A stretch of DNA of 64,000 bases from Thalassococcus profundi (GCF_003344785.1 NZ_QPMK01000002.1:279757-343756), one strand, 5' to 3'; positions 10,865 through 20,599 are shown, numbered from the stretch's first letter. Notes: a model not told the origin generated them from the sequence alone. Made by a program: numbers and translations.

Positions 10865-11659
10865 CTAGTTCAACTGGTTGCCGTATTCCTCGAACGCGTC
10901 CTGCACCCCTTTGATCCAGTCCGGGGGGTCATCCGGCCATGGCGTGAATTCGGCACTGATGGTGCCGTTGTAGCCGCTTTGCAGGATGTCGCGCAGCAGT
11001 GCCGCCTCTTCGGCGCGCGCCATGTTCGGGGCGCCGCGTTTTTCCAGCCCGGCGATCTGCACATGGGTAGCGCGGTGGCCGTAATCCGCCCAGACCTGCC
11101 GTGCGTTGCCGTGGATGCGGCTGGCGTGCCAGGCGTCGAACTGCAAACCGACGTTGCTGCGATCCACGGCATCGAGGATTCGCGCCGCCAGCGCGAAATC
11201 GCCCAGAAAATAGCCGGGCATGTCGCCGGGATTGAGCGGTTCGATGGTCAGCCGCCGGTCCGGAGTCCAGTCGGCCGCCAAGCGCAGATTTTTCACGAAA
11301 GTGTCAAAGGCCGCGGGGTCGGTCGTCCGCCCGGCCATCACGTGGATGCACCCTACCCCGAGATGCCGGGCATAGGTTCGCGCGATGGCGAATTGCGTCA
11401 TGAACCGCGCCGTCGCGCCGGGGACCGCCGCGCAGCCCCGCGCGCCTCTCTCCCACTGGTTCTCCGCGGTGTTGACCAGAACCATCTCGGACCCGCTGGC
11501 GGTCAGCGCGCGGTCCCATGCCGCCAGCGAATGGTCGTAGGGAAACAGACATTCCACCGCATCAAAGCCGGAATCCCGCGCCAGGGACGGGCGGACCAGC
11601 AGCGGCGCATCCCACGTCAGCGTGGTGATGTTGGCAACAAGTCGCGGCGTTTTTGGCAT
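10865..11659 (-). CDS. Hydroxypyruvate isomerase-like TIM-barrel protein
   Basis: Xylose-isomerase-like TIM barrel of 264 residues, the length of Hyi/OtnI proteins. Family landmarks are FDAVECLFPYDHS near residue 35, LVNTAENQWERG, the metal-ligand glutamate in LTIEPLN, VGLQFDAWHASR with Asp and His, THVQIAG, and a final glutamate in GTISAEFTP. These proteins isomerise hydroxypyruvate and tartronate semialdehyde, or related ketoses. It begins three bases after the DUF1285 stop, so the two form an operon. The exact substrate is not determined. Confidence 0.85.
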   Translation of the reverse strand: MPKTPRLVANITTLTWDAPLLVRPSLARDSGFDAVECLFPYDHSLAAWDRALTASGSEMVLVNTAENQWERGARGCAAVPGATARFMTQFAIARTYARHLGVGCIHVMAGRTTDPAAFDTFVKNLRLAADWTPDRRLTIEPLNPGDMPGYFLGDFALAARILDAVDRSNVGLQFDAWHASRIHGNARQVWADYGHRATHVQIAGLEKRGAPNMARAEEAALLRDILQSGYNGTISAEFTPWPDDPPDWIKGVQDAFEEYGNQLN

Positions 11660-11662
11660 GGC

Positions 11663-12253
11663 TCACCCTGGAAGATCGTCCGAGGGTATCATGGGAAAGA
11701 ACTGCCCGCCCGACCAAAGACCGAACCAGCGCTTTCCATCGACCTCGTGGTGCGCGCCCAGCTCCACCAGCCGGTAAAAGCTCTTGCGGTCGATCAACGC
11801 CTCGAGATTGGCCCGGATCAGCACGTAGGGCGACGGCTCTCCGGTCTCGGCGTCGCGGACCACGCGGATCGGATGGTCCGGCCCGGCGGCGGCGGAATCG
11901 CCGACATGAGTGTGAAAGGTCAGGAGCTGGTCTTTTCCATCTCCCTCGGCCTCGAAATCGGTGGCGACGAACGGCGCGTCATCCACGGTGATTCCGACCT
12001 TTTCCACCGGCGTCACGAGGAAATATTTGTCGCCGTCCTTGCGCAGGATGGTCGAGAAGAGCTTGACCAGCTCGAATCTGCCGATCGGCGTTCCAAGATA
12101 GAACCAGGTGCCGTCGCGGGCGATCCGCATGTCCAGATCGCCGCAGAACGGCGGATTCCATTTGTGCACAGGCGGAAGGCCTTTCGCCTTGGCGCTGCGC
12201 ACCGACGCCGCGATCCCCTCTGCCGAGGGTGTCACAACATTTTGTGTGCTCAT
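11663..12253 (-). CDS. DUF1285 domain-containing protein
   Basis: Conserved protein of 196 residues. The DUF1285 signature is clear: LPPVHKWNPPFCGDLDMRI, then GTWFYLGTPIGR, LVKLFSTILRKD, and DAPFVATDFEAEG. Its biochemical function is unknown. An alternative in-frame start lies four codons upstream at 12265, and no strong ribosome-binding site separates the two. It is divergent from moxR across about 70 bases and is followed almost immediately by the isomerase-like gene. Confidence 0.88.
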   Translation of the reverse strand: MSTQNVVTPSAEGIAASVRSAKAKGLPPVHKWNPPFCGDLDMRIARDGTWFYLGTPIGRFELVKLFSTILRKDGDKYFLVTPVEKVGITVDDAPFVATDFEAEGDGKDQLLTFHTHVGDSAAAGPDHPIRVVRDAETGEPSPYVLIRANLEALIDRKSFYRLVELGAHHEVDGKRWFGLWSGGQFFPMIPSDDLPG

Positions 12254-12323
12254 TGCTTTTGCCATTTCTCTGCTGCGCGATACACTCTCTCCTATTCGAG
12301 GTAGCCTGCACAGGAGAATTTCC

Positions 12324-13331
12324 ATGGCCGACGCCGAAAATCTGGTCGCCGACATTGAGGCGCTGGAGCGCAAGCTGGCGGAAGCCAAGCAGGCGATCAC
12401 CAAGCGGTTCATCGGGCAGGAGCGTGTCGTGGACCTGACCCTGTCGGCCTTGCTCTGCGGCGGACATGCGATCCTGATCGGCCTGCCCGGCTTGGGCAAG
12501 ACGCGCCTGGTTGAGACGCTGAGCACGGTCATGGGCCTGAACGGCAACCGCGTGCAGTTCACGCCCGACCTGATGCCCGCCGACATCCTCGGCTCCGAGG
12601 TTCTGGAAACCGGCGCCGACGGCAGCCGCGGGTTCAAGTTCATCCCCGGCCCGATCTTCTGCCAACTTCTGATGGCGGACGAGATCAACCGCGCCTCGCC
12701 CCGCACGCAGTCTGCGCTCTTGCAGGCGATGCAGGAAAAGGTCGTGACCGTCGCCGGCATGGACCGCAAGCTCGACGCGCCGTTCCACGTGCTGGCGACG
12801 CAGAATCCGATCGAACAGGAAGGCACCTATCCCCTGCCCGAGGCGCAGCTTGACCGCTTTCTCGTGCAGATCGACGTGGCCTATCCCGACCGCGCCACCG
12901 AACGCGACATCCTTCTGGCCACCACCGGCACCGAGGATGCGCAGTCGCATCAGGTGTTCGACACCGAAAGCCTGCTTGCCGCGCAGACCTTGCTGCGCCG
13001 GATGCCCGTGGGCGACGCGGTGGTCGAGATGATCCTCGATCTGGTGCGCGCCTTCCGCCCCTCCGATCCGTCGGCGGGCGAGCGCGTGCGCGAAACCGTG
13101 GCCTGGGGCCCCGGCCCGCGCGCCGCGCAGGCGCTGATGCTGACCGTCCGCGCCCGCGCGCTTCTTCAGGGCCGGCTGGCGCCGTCGCCCGAGGATGTGC
13201 TCGACATGGCGCGCCCGGTGCTCACCCACCGCATGGCGCTGTCCTTCTCGGCCAAGGCCCGCGGCGAAGACCTCGGCGCGCTGATCGACCACGTGGCGCA
13301 GGGCATGATGCGCACCGAGGCCGCTGCGTGA
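12324..13331 (+). CDS. moxR: MoxR family AAA+ ATPase
   Basis: Chaperone-like AAA+ ATPase of 335 residues. The Walker A motif GLPGLGKT lies at about 53-60, Walker B at LLMADEINR, and sensor I at VLATQNPIEQEGTYPLPEAQLDR region. AGGAGA seven bases before the ATG at 12324 fixes the start. A longer upstream frame is antisense to DUF1285. MoxR proteins typically act with VWA-domain partners to mature protein complexes, and here the next three genes are exactly that type. The stop overlaps the next start (GTGA). Confidence 0.94.
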   Translation: MADAENLVADIEALERKLAEAKQAITKRFIGQERVVDLTLSALLCGGHAILIGLPGLGKTRLVETLSTVMGLNGNRVQFTPDLMPADILGSEVLETGADGSRGFKFIPGPIFCQLLMADEINRASPRTQSALLQAMQEKVVTVAGMDRKLDAPFHVLATQNPIEQEGTYPLPEAQLDRFLVQIDVAYPDRATERDILLATTGTEDAQSHQVFDTESLLAAQTLLRRMPVGDAVVEMILDLVRAFRPSDPSAGERVRETVAWGPGPRAAQALMLTVRARALLQGRLAPSPEDVLDMARPVLTHRMALSFSAKARGEDLGALIDHVAQGMMRTEAAA

Positions 13332-14203
13332 TACCAGCCCTCGCCCTAAGGCAGCAGGCAGAAGAGGAGGCGGCCCGTCTGCCCGCGCTGCTCGCCCGCG
13401 CCGAGAAACTGGCGGGCACCGTCCTCTTGGGCGAACATGGCCGCCGGCGGGCGGGCCAGGGCGACGATTTCTGGCAGTACCGCCCGCTGCAACCGGGCGA
13501 TTCCCGCCGCAGCATCGATTGGCGCCGTTCGGCAAAGGGCGATTCGGATTTCGTCCGCGAACGCGAATGGCAGATCGCGCAAAGCGTGCTGCTCTGGCTC
13601 GATGGCGCGGCCTCGATGCGGTTTTCCAGCGACAAGAACCTGCCCACCAAGGCCGAACGCGCGCGGCTGCTGACCCTGGCGGCGGCGATCCTGCTCATCC
13701 GCGGCGGCGAACGCGTCGGCCTGACCGGCTGGACCCTTCCACCCCGGCGCGGGCAGGAACAGGTGCTGCGGCTCGCCGAAGCCTTTACCACGGACGATCC
13801 CGACGATTATGCCACGCCCGAGGCGCGCGGCATGCTGCCCCACGCCCGCGCCATCTTTGTCTCGGACTTCCTCGGCAACCTCGATCCGGTCGAAGCGGCG
13901 CTGACCAAGGCCGCCGACCGCGGCGTTCGCGGCGTCATGCTGCAGGTTCTCGACCCGGCCGAAGAGGCGTTTCCCTTCGAAGGCCGCACCATCTTTGAAA
14001 GCGTCGGCAAGTCGGTCGCGCACGAGACGCTCAAAGCCGGCGACCTGCGCAGCCGCTATCTAGACCGGCTGGCCGAGCGCAAGGCGCGGCTCGACACGCT
14101 GTGCCGACTCACCGGCTGGCAATACCGCTGCCATCACACCAACGCATCGGCGCAATCCGCGCTCCTGTGGATCTACCGCGCCATGGACGGAGGTCACGGA
14201 TGA
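13328..14203 (+). CDS. DUF58 domain-containing protein
   Basis: Protein of 291 residues starting at a GTG that overlaps the moxR stop. It carries the DUF58 hallmark YRPLQPGDSRRSIDWRRSAK at about residues 51-70, then a degenerate VWA-like region (LLWLDGAASMRF) and a Rossmann-like end. DUF58 proteins are the standard partners of MoxR ATPases, as in the Bat aerotolerance operon of Bacteroides. The role in this organism is not established. The next gene starts inside its stop codon. Confidence 0.9.
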   Translation: MIPALALRQQAEEEAARLPALLARAEKLAGTVLLGEHGRRRAGQGDDFWQYRPLQPGDSRRSIDWRRSAKGDSDFVREREWQIAQSVLLWLDGAASMRFSSDKNLPTKAERARLLTLAAAILLIRGGERVGLTGWTLPPRRGQEQVLRLAEAFTTDDPDDYATPEARGMLPHARAIFVSDFLGNLDPVEAALTKAADRGVRGVMLQVLDPAEEAFPFEGRTIFESVGKSVAHETLKAGDLRSRYLDRLAERKARLDTLCRLTGWQYRCHHTNASAQSALLWIYRAMDGGHG

Positions 14204-16962
14204 CCCTTTTCGGCGCGCTCGGTTTCACCGCGCCCTGGCTGCTGCTGGGGCTGCTGGCCCTGCCGATCCTCTGGCTGATCCTGCGCGCGGTGCCGCCCGC
14301 GCCGATCCGCCGCCTGTTTCCGGGCGTGGTGCTGCTGCTTGGACTCAAGGATGACGAACAGGTCAGCGACCGCACGCCCTGGTGGCTCTTGCTGCTGCGC
14401 ATGCTCGCCGTGGCGGCGGTGATCCTCGGCCTCGCCGGTCCTGTGCTGAACCCTGAACCCGAAGCCGCCGGATCGGGCGATGGCCCGCTGCTGGTGGTGA
14501 TGGACGCCAGCTGGGCCAGCGCCGCCGACTGGCGCGCCCGGATCGAAGCGACGGACGCGCTGCTGGTGCAGGCGTCGCGCGCCGACCGCACCGCCGCGCT
14601 GGTGCGCCTGACCGATCCGGAGCCGCCGGTGTTCCAATCAGCCGACAGCCTGCGCAGTTCGCTGCCCGGCGTTGTGCCCGACCCCTGGCAGCCCGGTCCC
14701 GAAGAGGTGGCGCGCTTCATCGCCGCCCTGCCCGAGGGTGGCTTCGACACCTTCTGGCTCTCCGACGGGCTGGCGCGCGACGACCGCGAAGAGATGCTGG
14801 CGGCGCTTGAGGATCGCGGCGCGGTCACGGTCTTCGAAAGCCCGCGCAGCCTCTATGCGCTGCAACCCGCCACCTATGCCGACGGCAACGTGGTCCTGAA
14901 CCTGCGCCGCCTGCGCCCCGGCCCCGAGGCCGAAGTCTCCATCGCCGCGCACGGTCTGGACCCGGCGGGCAACCCGGCCATCCTCGCCCGCATTCCGGGC
15001 CGGTTCGAGAGCGATGCGCGCGAGGCCACCGCCGAGCTATCGCTGCCGGCGGAACTGCGTGCCCGCATCACCCGCTTCGAGATCGAGGGCCAGCGCAGCG
15101 CCGGAGCCGTGGCGCTGCCCGACGATTCCCTGCGCCGCCGCGAGGTCGCGCTGATCGCCGGCAGCCAGGACCGCGAGGGGCTCGAACTGCTCTCGCCGTT
15201 GCACTACCTCACCCGCGCGCTGGAACCCAATGTCGATCTGCTGGACGGCGCTCTCATGGACATCCTGCCCGCAAACCCGGACGTGATCGTGCTGGCCGAT
15301 GTCGCCACGCTCAGCGCCGCCGAGGAAGACGCGGTGCTGGAATGGATGGAGAACGGCGGGCTGCTCCTGCGCTTTGCCGGGCCGCGGCTGGCCGCAAGCG
15401 ACGTCAGCCGCGACTCCGAAGATCCGCTGATGCCGGTGCGCCTGCGTGCGGGCGGCCGAACCGTCGGCGGTGCGATGAGCTGGGGCGAGCCGAAATCGCT
15501 GGCGCCCTTCGCGTCGGAAAGCCCGTTCTTCGGGCTGGAGATCCCCGAGGACGTCACCGTCACCGCCCAGGTCATGGCGCAGCCCGACCCGACGCTGGCC
15601 GACCGCGTCATTGCGCAGCTCGACGACGGCACGCCGCTGGTCACCCGCAAGCGCGTTGGCCAGGGGCAGGTCGTGCTGGTGCATGTCACCGCCAATGCCG
15701 AATGGTCGTCGCTGCCGCTCTCGGGCCTTTTCGTGCAGATGCTCGAACGTCTGGCCGTCTCCTCGACCCCCGCCATGCCCGAGGTGCAGGACATGGAGGG
15801 CACGGTCTGGCAGCCCGAGATGGTGCTCGACGCCTTTGGCGCGCCGCGCGATGCGGGCAACCTGCCGGGCGTCGCGGGCGAGGACCTTGTCACCGCGCCG
15901 CTGGGTCCCGACCTGCGCCCCGGTCTCTACCAGGGCGCGGAGCGGAGCCTTGCCCGCAACGTGGTGACCGCAGACACGGCGCTGGAGCCGGTCGTCTGGC
16001 CGCAAAACGTGCCGGTGCAGGGCATGATCCGGGCGCAGGAAACGCCGCTGGCGGGCTGGCTGCTGGCGCTGGCCATAGCCCTGCTGCTGGCGGACGTGAT
16101 CGCGTCGCTGGCGCTGTCGGGCCGGTTGCGCAGCGCACGGGCCGCGGCGACCGTGCTTGCGGCTCTGATGCTGATGCCGCAGACCGGGCGCGCGCAGGAT
16201 ACGACCGACGCCATGGCGCTGGCCGCGACCTCAGAGGTGACGCTGGCGCATGTGCTGACAGGCGACGACCGCATCGACGACACCGCGCAGGCGGGGCTGC
16301 GCGGCCTGTCGGACACGCTGTTCTTCCGCACATCGGTCGAACCCGCCGACCCCATGGGCGTCGACCTCGAAACCGACGAACTGGCGTTCTTCCCGTTCCT
16401 CTACTGGCCGGTGACACCCGACCAGCCGACGCCCTCGGCCGAGGCCTATGCCAAGCTCAACACCTACCTGCGCTCGGGCGGCATGATCCTCTTCGACACC
16501 CGCGACGCCGACGTCGCCCGGTTCGGCGGATCGAGCCCCAACGGACGCAAGCTGCAGGCGCTGGCGGAACCGCTGGACATCCCGCCGCTGGAGCCGATCC
16601 CGCAGGACCACGTCCTGACCCGCACCTTCTACCTGTTGCAGGACTTCCCGGGCCGCCACGCCGGCCGCGACGTCTGGGTCGAAGCGGCGCCGCCCGATGC
16701 GGAGCTGATCGAAGGCATGCCCTTCCGCAACCTCAACGACAACGTCACACCCGTGGTCATTGGCGGCAACGACTGGGCCACCGCCTGGGCAACCGACGCG
16801 CGCGGCAACCCGAGCTTTCCCGTAGGCCGCGGTTTCGCCGGAGAACGGCAGCGCGAGATCGCCTACCGCTTCGGCGTCAACCTGGTCATGCACGTGCTGA
16901 CCGGGAACTACAAATCCGACCAGGTGCACGTGCCTGCGCTTCTCGACAGGCTTGGACAATGA
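14200..16962 (+). CDS. BatA-like membrane protein with DUF4159 C-terminal domain
   Basis: Membrane protein of 920 residues. The N-terminus has the BatA/aerotolerance signature (FTAPWLLLGLLALPILWLIL, then RRLFPGVVLLL and a second helix LRMLAVAAVILGLAGPVL). A VWA-like region follows (LLVVMDASWASA). Another helix lies near residues 620-650, and the C-terminal DUF4159 domain includes LRSGGMILFDTRD and DFPGRHAGRDVWVE. The start ATG at 14200 overlaps the DUF58 stop. It presumably scaffolds the MoxR/VWA machinery at the inner membrane. The function in alphaproteobacteria is undescribed as far as I know. Confidence 0.85.
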   Translation: MTLFGALGFTAPWLLLGLLALPILWLILRAVPPAPIRRLFPGVVLLLGLKDDEQVSDRTPWWLLLLRMLAVAAVILGLAGPVLNPEPEAAGSGDGPLLVVMDASWASAADWRARIEATDALLVQASRADRTAALVRLTDPEPPVFQSADSLRSSLPGVVPDPWQPGPEEVARFIAALPEGGFDTFWLSDGLARDDREEMLAALEDRGAVTVFESPRSLYALQPATYADGNVVLNLRRLRPGPEAEVSIAAHGLDPAGNPAILARIPGRFESDAREATAELSLPAELRARITRFEIEGQRSAGAVALPDDSLRRREVALIAGSQDREGLELLSPLHYLTRALEPNVDLLDGALMDILPANPDVIVLADVATLSAAEEDAVLEWMENGGLLLRFAGPRLAASDVSRDSEDPLMPVRLRAGGRTVGGAMSWGEPKSLAPFASESPFFGLEIPEDVTVTAQVMAQPDPTLADRVIAQLDDGTPLVTRKRVGQGQVVLVHVTANAEWSSLPLSGLFVQMLERLAVSSTPAMPEVQDMEGTVWQPEMVLDAFGAPRDAGNLPGVAGEDLVTAPLGPDLRPGLYQGAERSLARNVVTADTALEPVVWPQNVPVQGMIRAQETPLAGWLLALAIALLLADVIASLALSGRLRSARAAATVLAALMLMPQTGRAQDTTDAMALAATSEVTLAHVLTGDDRIDDTAQAGLRGLSDTLFFRTSVEPADPMGVDLETDELAFFPFLYWPVTPDQPTPSAEAYAKLNTYLRSGGMILFDTRDADVARFGGSSPNGRKLQALAEPLDIPPLEPIPQDHVLTRTFYLLQDFPGRHAGRDVWVEAAPPDAELIEGMPFRNLNDNVTPVVIGGNDWATAWATDARGNPSFPVGRGFAGERQREIAYRFGVNLVMHVLTGNYKSDQVHVPALLDRLGQ

Positions 16963-19001
16963 CCGGAACCATCCTCTTCGACCCGCTTCTGCCCTGGCCG
17001 CTGGTGGCGGCTCTGGCCGCTTTGGCAGCTCTTGGCGTGGTGCTGGCGCTTTGGCGCGGGCTGTCGGGCTGGGCCTTGCGCGCGCTTGCGGGCCTGGTGC
17101 TGGTCGGCGCGCTGGCGCAGCCGTCCTACCAGGTCGAGGACCGCGCGCCGCTGTCGGATATCGTGCTCATGCTCGTCGACACCAGCGCCAGCCAGCGGCT
17201 GGCCGAGCGCGCGGGCGTCACCGAAGAGGCCGCGACAACGCTCGAGGCGCGGCTTGCAGGCCGTCCCAATACCGAGGTGCGCCGCATCGAGGTCGGCGAC
17301 GGCGAGGAGGACACCGGCACGCTGCTGATGTCGGCGCTGAACGCGGCGCTGGCCGAAGAACCGCGCGCCCGGATCGCGGGCATCCTGCTTCTGTCCGACG
17401 GGCGGCTGCATGACCTGGAACGCGCGCCGGATTTGCCCGCGCCTATGCATCTTCTGATGACGGGTCTCGAGACCGACTGGGATCGCCGCCTGATCGTCCG
17501 CAACGCGCCCGCTTTTGCGATCCTGGGCGAACCGGTGCAGCTGACCCTGCGGATCGAGGATGACGGGGCCGCACCGGAGGTGGACAGCACGACGCTGAAC
17601 ATCTCTGTCGACGGGGCCGAACCGCAAAGCTTCGAGGTCGCCGTGGGGCAGGACATCGAATTGCCCGTGACCCTGCCGCACGGCGGGCGCAACGTGATCC
17701 AGTTCACCGTGCCCGAGGCCGACGGAGAGCTGACCGACCGCAACAACTCGGCGCTGGTGCAGATCAATGGCGTCCGCGACCGGCTGCGCGTGCTGCTTGT
17801 CTCGGGCGAGCCGCATGCGGGCGGGCGCACCTGGCGCAACCTGCTGAAATCCGACAGTTCGGTCGACCTCGTGCATTTCACCATCCTGCGTCCGCCGGAA
17901 AAACAGGACGGCGTGCCGGTCACCGAACTGTCGCTGATCGCCTTTCCAACCCGCGAACTGTTCCTCGAGAAGATCGAGGATTTCGACCTGATCATCTTCG
18001 ACCGCTACAAGCGGCGCGGCATCCTGCCGTCGATCTACCTCGATAACGTGCGCAACTACGTCGAGAACGGCGGCGCCGTGCTGATCGCCGCCGGTCCCGA
18101 TTTCGCCAGCGCCGACAGCCTGTACCGATCGCCCCTGTCCGAGGTGCTGCCCGCGGAACCCACGGCGCGCGTGGTCGAGGAAGGTTACCGTCCCGCCATC
18201 ACGGACCTTGGCGAACGCCACCCGGTCACCGCCGGCCTCACCGGTCAAGAGAGCTGGGGCCGCTGGCTGCGCCAGATCGAGGTGACGCCCGGCGACAGCG
18301 GCGACGTTGTGATGTCCGGCGTCGAGGATCGGCCTTTGCTGGTGCTCGACCGCGTGGGCGAAGGCCGCGTCGCATTGATGGCGTCGGATCACGCCTGGCT
18401 CTGGAACCGTGGTTACGAGGGCGGCGGACCGCAACTGGAGCTGTTGCGCCGGCTCGCGCACTGGATGATGAAGGAACCCGAGCTGGAAGAAGAGGCGCTC
18501 TTTGCCGAGCCCACCGGGCAGACTATGCGCATCATCCGCCGCACGCTGGAAGAGTCGGTCGGGACCGTGACCGTCACCCGCCCCGATGGCGAGACCGAAG
18601 AGGTCACGCTGGAAGAGGTGAGTCCCGGACGGTTCGAGGCGATCTATGAAGGGCCGCAGATCGGGCTCTACCGGCTGAGCGAGGGCGACCAGAACGCCGT
18701 CATCGGCCTAGGCCCCGCCGCGCCGCGCGAGTTCGAGCAGACCATCGCCTCGGCCGACGCGCTGGAGCCGGTGATCGACACCATGCGCGGCGGCGCGCCG
18801 CGGCTCGAAGACGGGCTGCCGCAACTGCGCGAGGTCAGCATGGGCCGCCCCGCCGCCGGGCGTGGCTGGATCGGCCTGACACCGCGTGACGCCTACGAGA
18901 CGCTGAACGTCACGCAGACCCCGATCCTGCCGGCCTGGCTGGTGCTGCTGCTGGCCTCGGCGCTGATTGTCGGCGCCTGGCTGCGCGAAGGGCGCAGCTG
19001 A
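16959..19001 (+). CDS. Membrane-anchored VWA/glutamine-amidotransferase-like protein
   Basis: Protein of 680 residues, last of the MoxR operon. It has two N-terminal helices (about 13-32 and 38-54) and a VWA-type MIDAS start DTSAS at about 74-78. Beta-rich middle segments follow, then a glutamine amidotransferase-like fold region (LRVLLVSGEPHAGGRTWRNL and VENGGAVLIAAGPDFAS). It ends with a C-terminal helix (LPAWLVLLLASALIVGAW). The soluble part is flanked by helices and likely faces the periplasm. No catalytic triad is obvious. It overlaps the previous stop by four bases, so all four operon genes are coupled. Confidence 0.85.
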   Translation: MTGTILFDPLLPWPLVAALAALAALGVVLALWRGLSGWALRALAGLVLVGALAQPSYQVEDRAPLSDIVLMLVDTSASQRLAERAGVTEEAATTLEARLAGRPNTEVRRIEVGDGEEDTGTLLMSALNAALAEEPRARIAGILLLSDGRLHDLERAPDLPAPMHLLMTGLETDWDRRLIVRNAPAFAILGEPVQLTLRIEDDGAAPEVDSTTLNISVDGAEPQSFEVAVGQDIELPVTLPHGGRNVIQFTVPEADGELTDRNNSALVQINGVRDRLRVLLVSGEPHAGGRTWRNLLKSDSSVDLVHFTILRPPEKQDGVPVTELSLIAFPTRELFLEKIEDFDLIIFDRYKRRGILPSIYLDNVRNYVENGGAVLIAAGPDFASADSLYRSPLSEVLPAEPTARVVEEGYRPAITDLGERHPVTAGLTGQESWGRWLRQIEVTPGDSGDVVMSGVEDRPLLVLDRVGEGRVALMASDHAWLWNRGYEGGGPQLELLRRLAHWMMKEPELEEEALFAEPTGQTMRIIRRTLEESVGTVTVTRPDGETEEVTLEEVSPGRFEAIYEGPQIGLYRLSEGDQNAVIGLGPAAPREFEQTIASADALEPVIDTMRGGAPRLEDGLPQLREVSMGRPAAGRGWIGLTPRDAYETLNVTQTPILPAWLVLLLASALIVGAWLREGRS

Positions 19002-19063
19002 GCCAGCCGCGCGAAAATAAGCCTTGAACGCAGGGATCGCGCGTTGGCCTTTGCCTGGGCATT

Positions 19064-19426
19064 TCAGCCTTCTGGGGATAGCTCCATCTCGTAAACCGGT
19101 CCGGTCCAACCGTGGACCGAACACTTGGCGCGGATGAACACACGGCGCGTGCCGTCGGGCACGGTCACCGCGCTCAGCGACCGGGTGAAGGGCTGTTCGG
19201 CGACATGCGGATGCATCAGCTCGCGCACCGCGATCACGTGGCCATCGGCATCGACCACGTCCCAGCCATCGGCGTAATGATCCCATCCGGTGTCGGGATG
19301 TTTCAGCGTCACCTCGAACCGCCAGCCCATGCCGACCTTCTCGGCGGTGGCCGCGACCACCTCGGGCTCTTCGGCAAGCGCCAGTGCGGGGGTGCTTAGG
19401 GCAAGGATCACGGCAATCGGTTTCAT
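19064..19426 (-). CDS. Small exported protein of unknown function
   Basis: Predicted periplasmic protein of 120 residues. A signal peptide (MKPIAVILALSTPALALA) is followed by a compact domain rich in conserved-looking aromatic and charged motifs (HPDTGWDHYADGWDV, RELMHPHV, FIRAKCSVHGW). I start at 19426 because AGGA lies eight bases before it. MADM at 19435 is the alternative. I do not recognise the family. It sits between the convergent MoxR operon and the DUF599 gene and may be monocistronic. Confidence 0.72.
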   Translation of the reverse strand: MKPIAVILALSTPALALAEEPEVVAATAEKVGMGWRFEVTLKHPDTGWDHYADGWDVVDADGHVIAVRELMHPHVAEQPFTRSLSAVTVPDGTRRVFIRAKCSVHGWTGPVYEMELSPEG

Positions 19427-19463
19427 GTCGGCCATCCTATCAGTATCGGCGCGGCGGCACGCG

Positions 19464-20189
19464 TCACGTGTGCGTGTCGAACATGTCATCGGAGGAGTCC
19501 AGCAAAACCCGCCGCGACTCCGACGCGAATTCACGGCGCAGGATCACCAGCGCCGTGAAGAGCGCCGCCAGGATCAGCGCCGCCCCGCCCAGCAGCCAGG
19601 CCGCCGCGGCGATGCCGAAATAGACCGACCGCAGCCCGCGGTTATAGCCGCGCGCGGCGGTGACGTTGATCTCTCCGGCCTTGGCGGCGCGGGGCATCGC
19701 CAGGGGGTCCTGCGGGTCGTTCGGCACCGCCGCCATGAGCACGGCGCAATACCCGAACAGCCGGTGCGACCAGACGAATTTCAGAAAGGCGTTGGTGGCG
19801 AAGACCAGCATCAGCATCAGCTTGACCTCCCAGACGAAGGTCGGCGCGCGGTCGAAGGTCAGGTCCTCGGCCACCCCCCGCAACAGGTCCGCGTTGCCGA
19901 TCAGCGCCAGACCGCCGCCGATGGCGATCATGCTGGCCGAGGCGAAGAACGCCGTGCCCTGCCGCAGGTTGCCGATGATCTGCGAATCGAAGATGCGCGG
20001 ATCGCGGCTGACGAAGTGTTTCATCCACTCGCGCCGGTAGTCCGCCATCAGCGCCGACACCGAAGGCCGCGTGCGCGGCGGATGTTCGATCAGCTGGGTC
20101 GAAGCAACCCAGACCAGCAGCAGGATCGCAACGGCGACCCGGTCGAGGGTCGAGAACAGTGCGATCTGCTCCAGCAGGTTCACCGGCAT
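19464..20189 (-). CDS. DUF599 family membrane protein
   Basis: Integral membrane protein of 241 residues with about four helices (VAVAILLLVWVAST, ASASMIAIGGGLALIG, KLMLMLVFATNAFLKFVW, and a long hydrophobic C-terminal helix). The segments DYRREWMKHFVSRDPRIFDSQ and WSHRLFGYCAVLMAAVPND are typical of DUF599. Function is unknown. The start overlaps the stop of the upstream HemJ/CopD-like gene (ATGA), so the two are translated from one mRNA. Longer upstream frames are shadows. Confidence 0.85.
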   Translation of the reverse strand: MPVNLLEQIALFSTLDRVAVAILLLVWVASTQLIEHPPRTRPSVSALMADYRREWMKHFVSRDPRIFDSQIIGNLRQGTAFFASASMIAIGGGLALIGNADLLRGVAEDLTFDRAPTFVWEVKLMLMLVFATNAFLKFVWSHRLFGYCAVLMAAVPNDPQDPLAMPRAAKAGEINVTAARGYNRGLRSVYFGIAAAAWLLGGAALILAALFTALVILRREFASESRRVLLDSSDDMFDTHT

Positions 20190-20599
20190 CAGAACGGCTT
20201 GACCACGACGACCCAGAGGATCGCGATGACCCCGAACACGCTGATCTCGTTGAAGATGCGCAGATAGCGGTCGGATTCGGTGAAGACCCCCCGCCGCGCC
20301 CGCAGCACCATGCGCCCGGTCCAGCCGTAATGCGCCGCAAGTGCCAGCACCAGCGCCAGCTTGACCCAGACCCAAGGCGCGAAGCCCCACTGGCCGCCGA
20401 GCCAGAGCCCGGTCAGAAGCGCGATCACCCCGAGCCCGGCGGAAAAGCGATAGAGCCGGATGGTCAGGTCGCCGAGCGGCCCGAAGTCGTTCAGCGCGGC
20501 ATATTCGCGCTTCCAGTAGATCAGCGCGCGGGGCACGGCGAAGATGCTGGTCATCCAGCCCATCACGCAGAGAATGTGTATGATCTTGACCCAAGCCAT
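20189..20599 (-). CDS. HemJ/CopD-like four-helix membrane protein
   Basis: Membrane protein of 136 residues with four helices. It starts MAWVKIIHILCVMGWMTSIF, close to the first helix of HemJ (UPF0093), whose histidine binds haem, and has WVWVKLALVLALAAHYGW as third helix. HemJ oxidises protoporphyrinogen IX, while CopD-type proteins handle copper. I cannot decide between these families, and annotation pipelines often call such proteins CopD. It is divergent from glcD and shares a regulatory region with a strong palindrome. Confidence 0.78.
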   Translation of the reverse strand: MAWVKIIHILCVMGWMTSIFAVPRALIYWKREYAALNDFGPLGDLTIRLYRFSAGLGVIALLTGLWLGGQWGFAPWVWVKLALVLALAAHYGWTGRMVLRARRGVFTESDRYLRIFNEISVFGVIAILWVVVVKPF

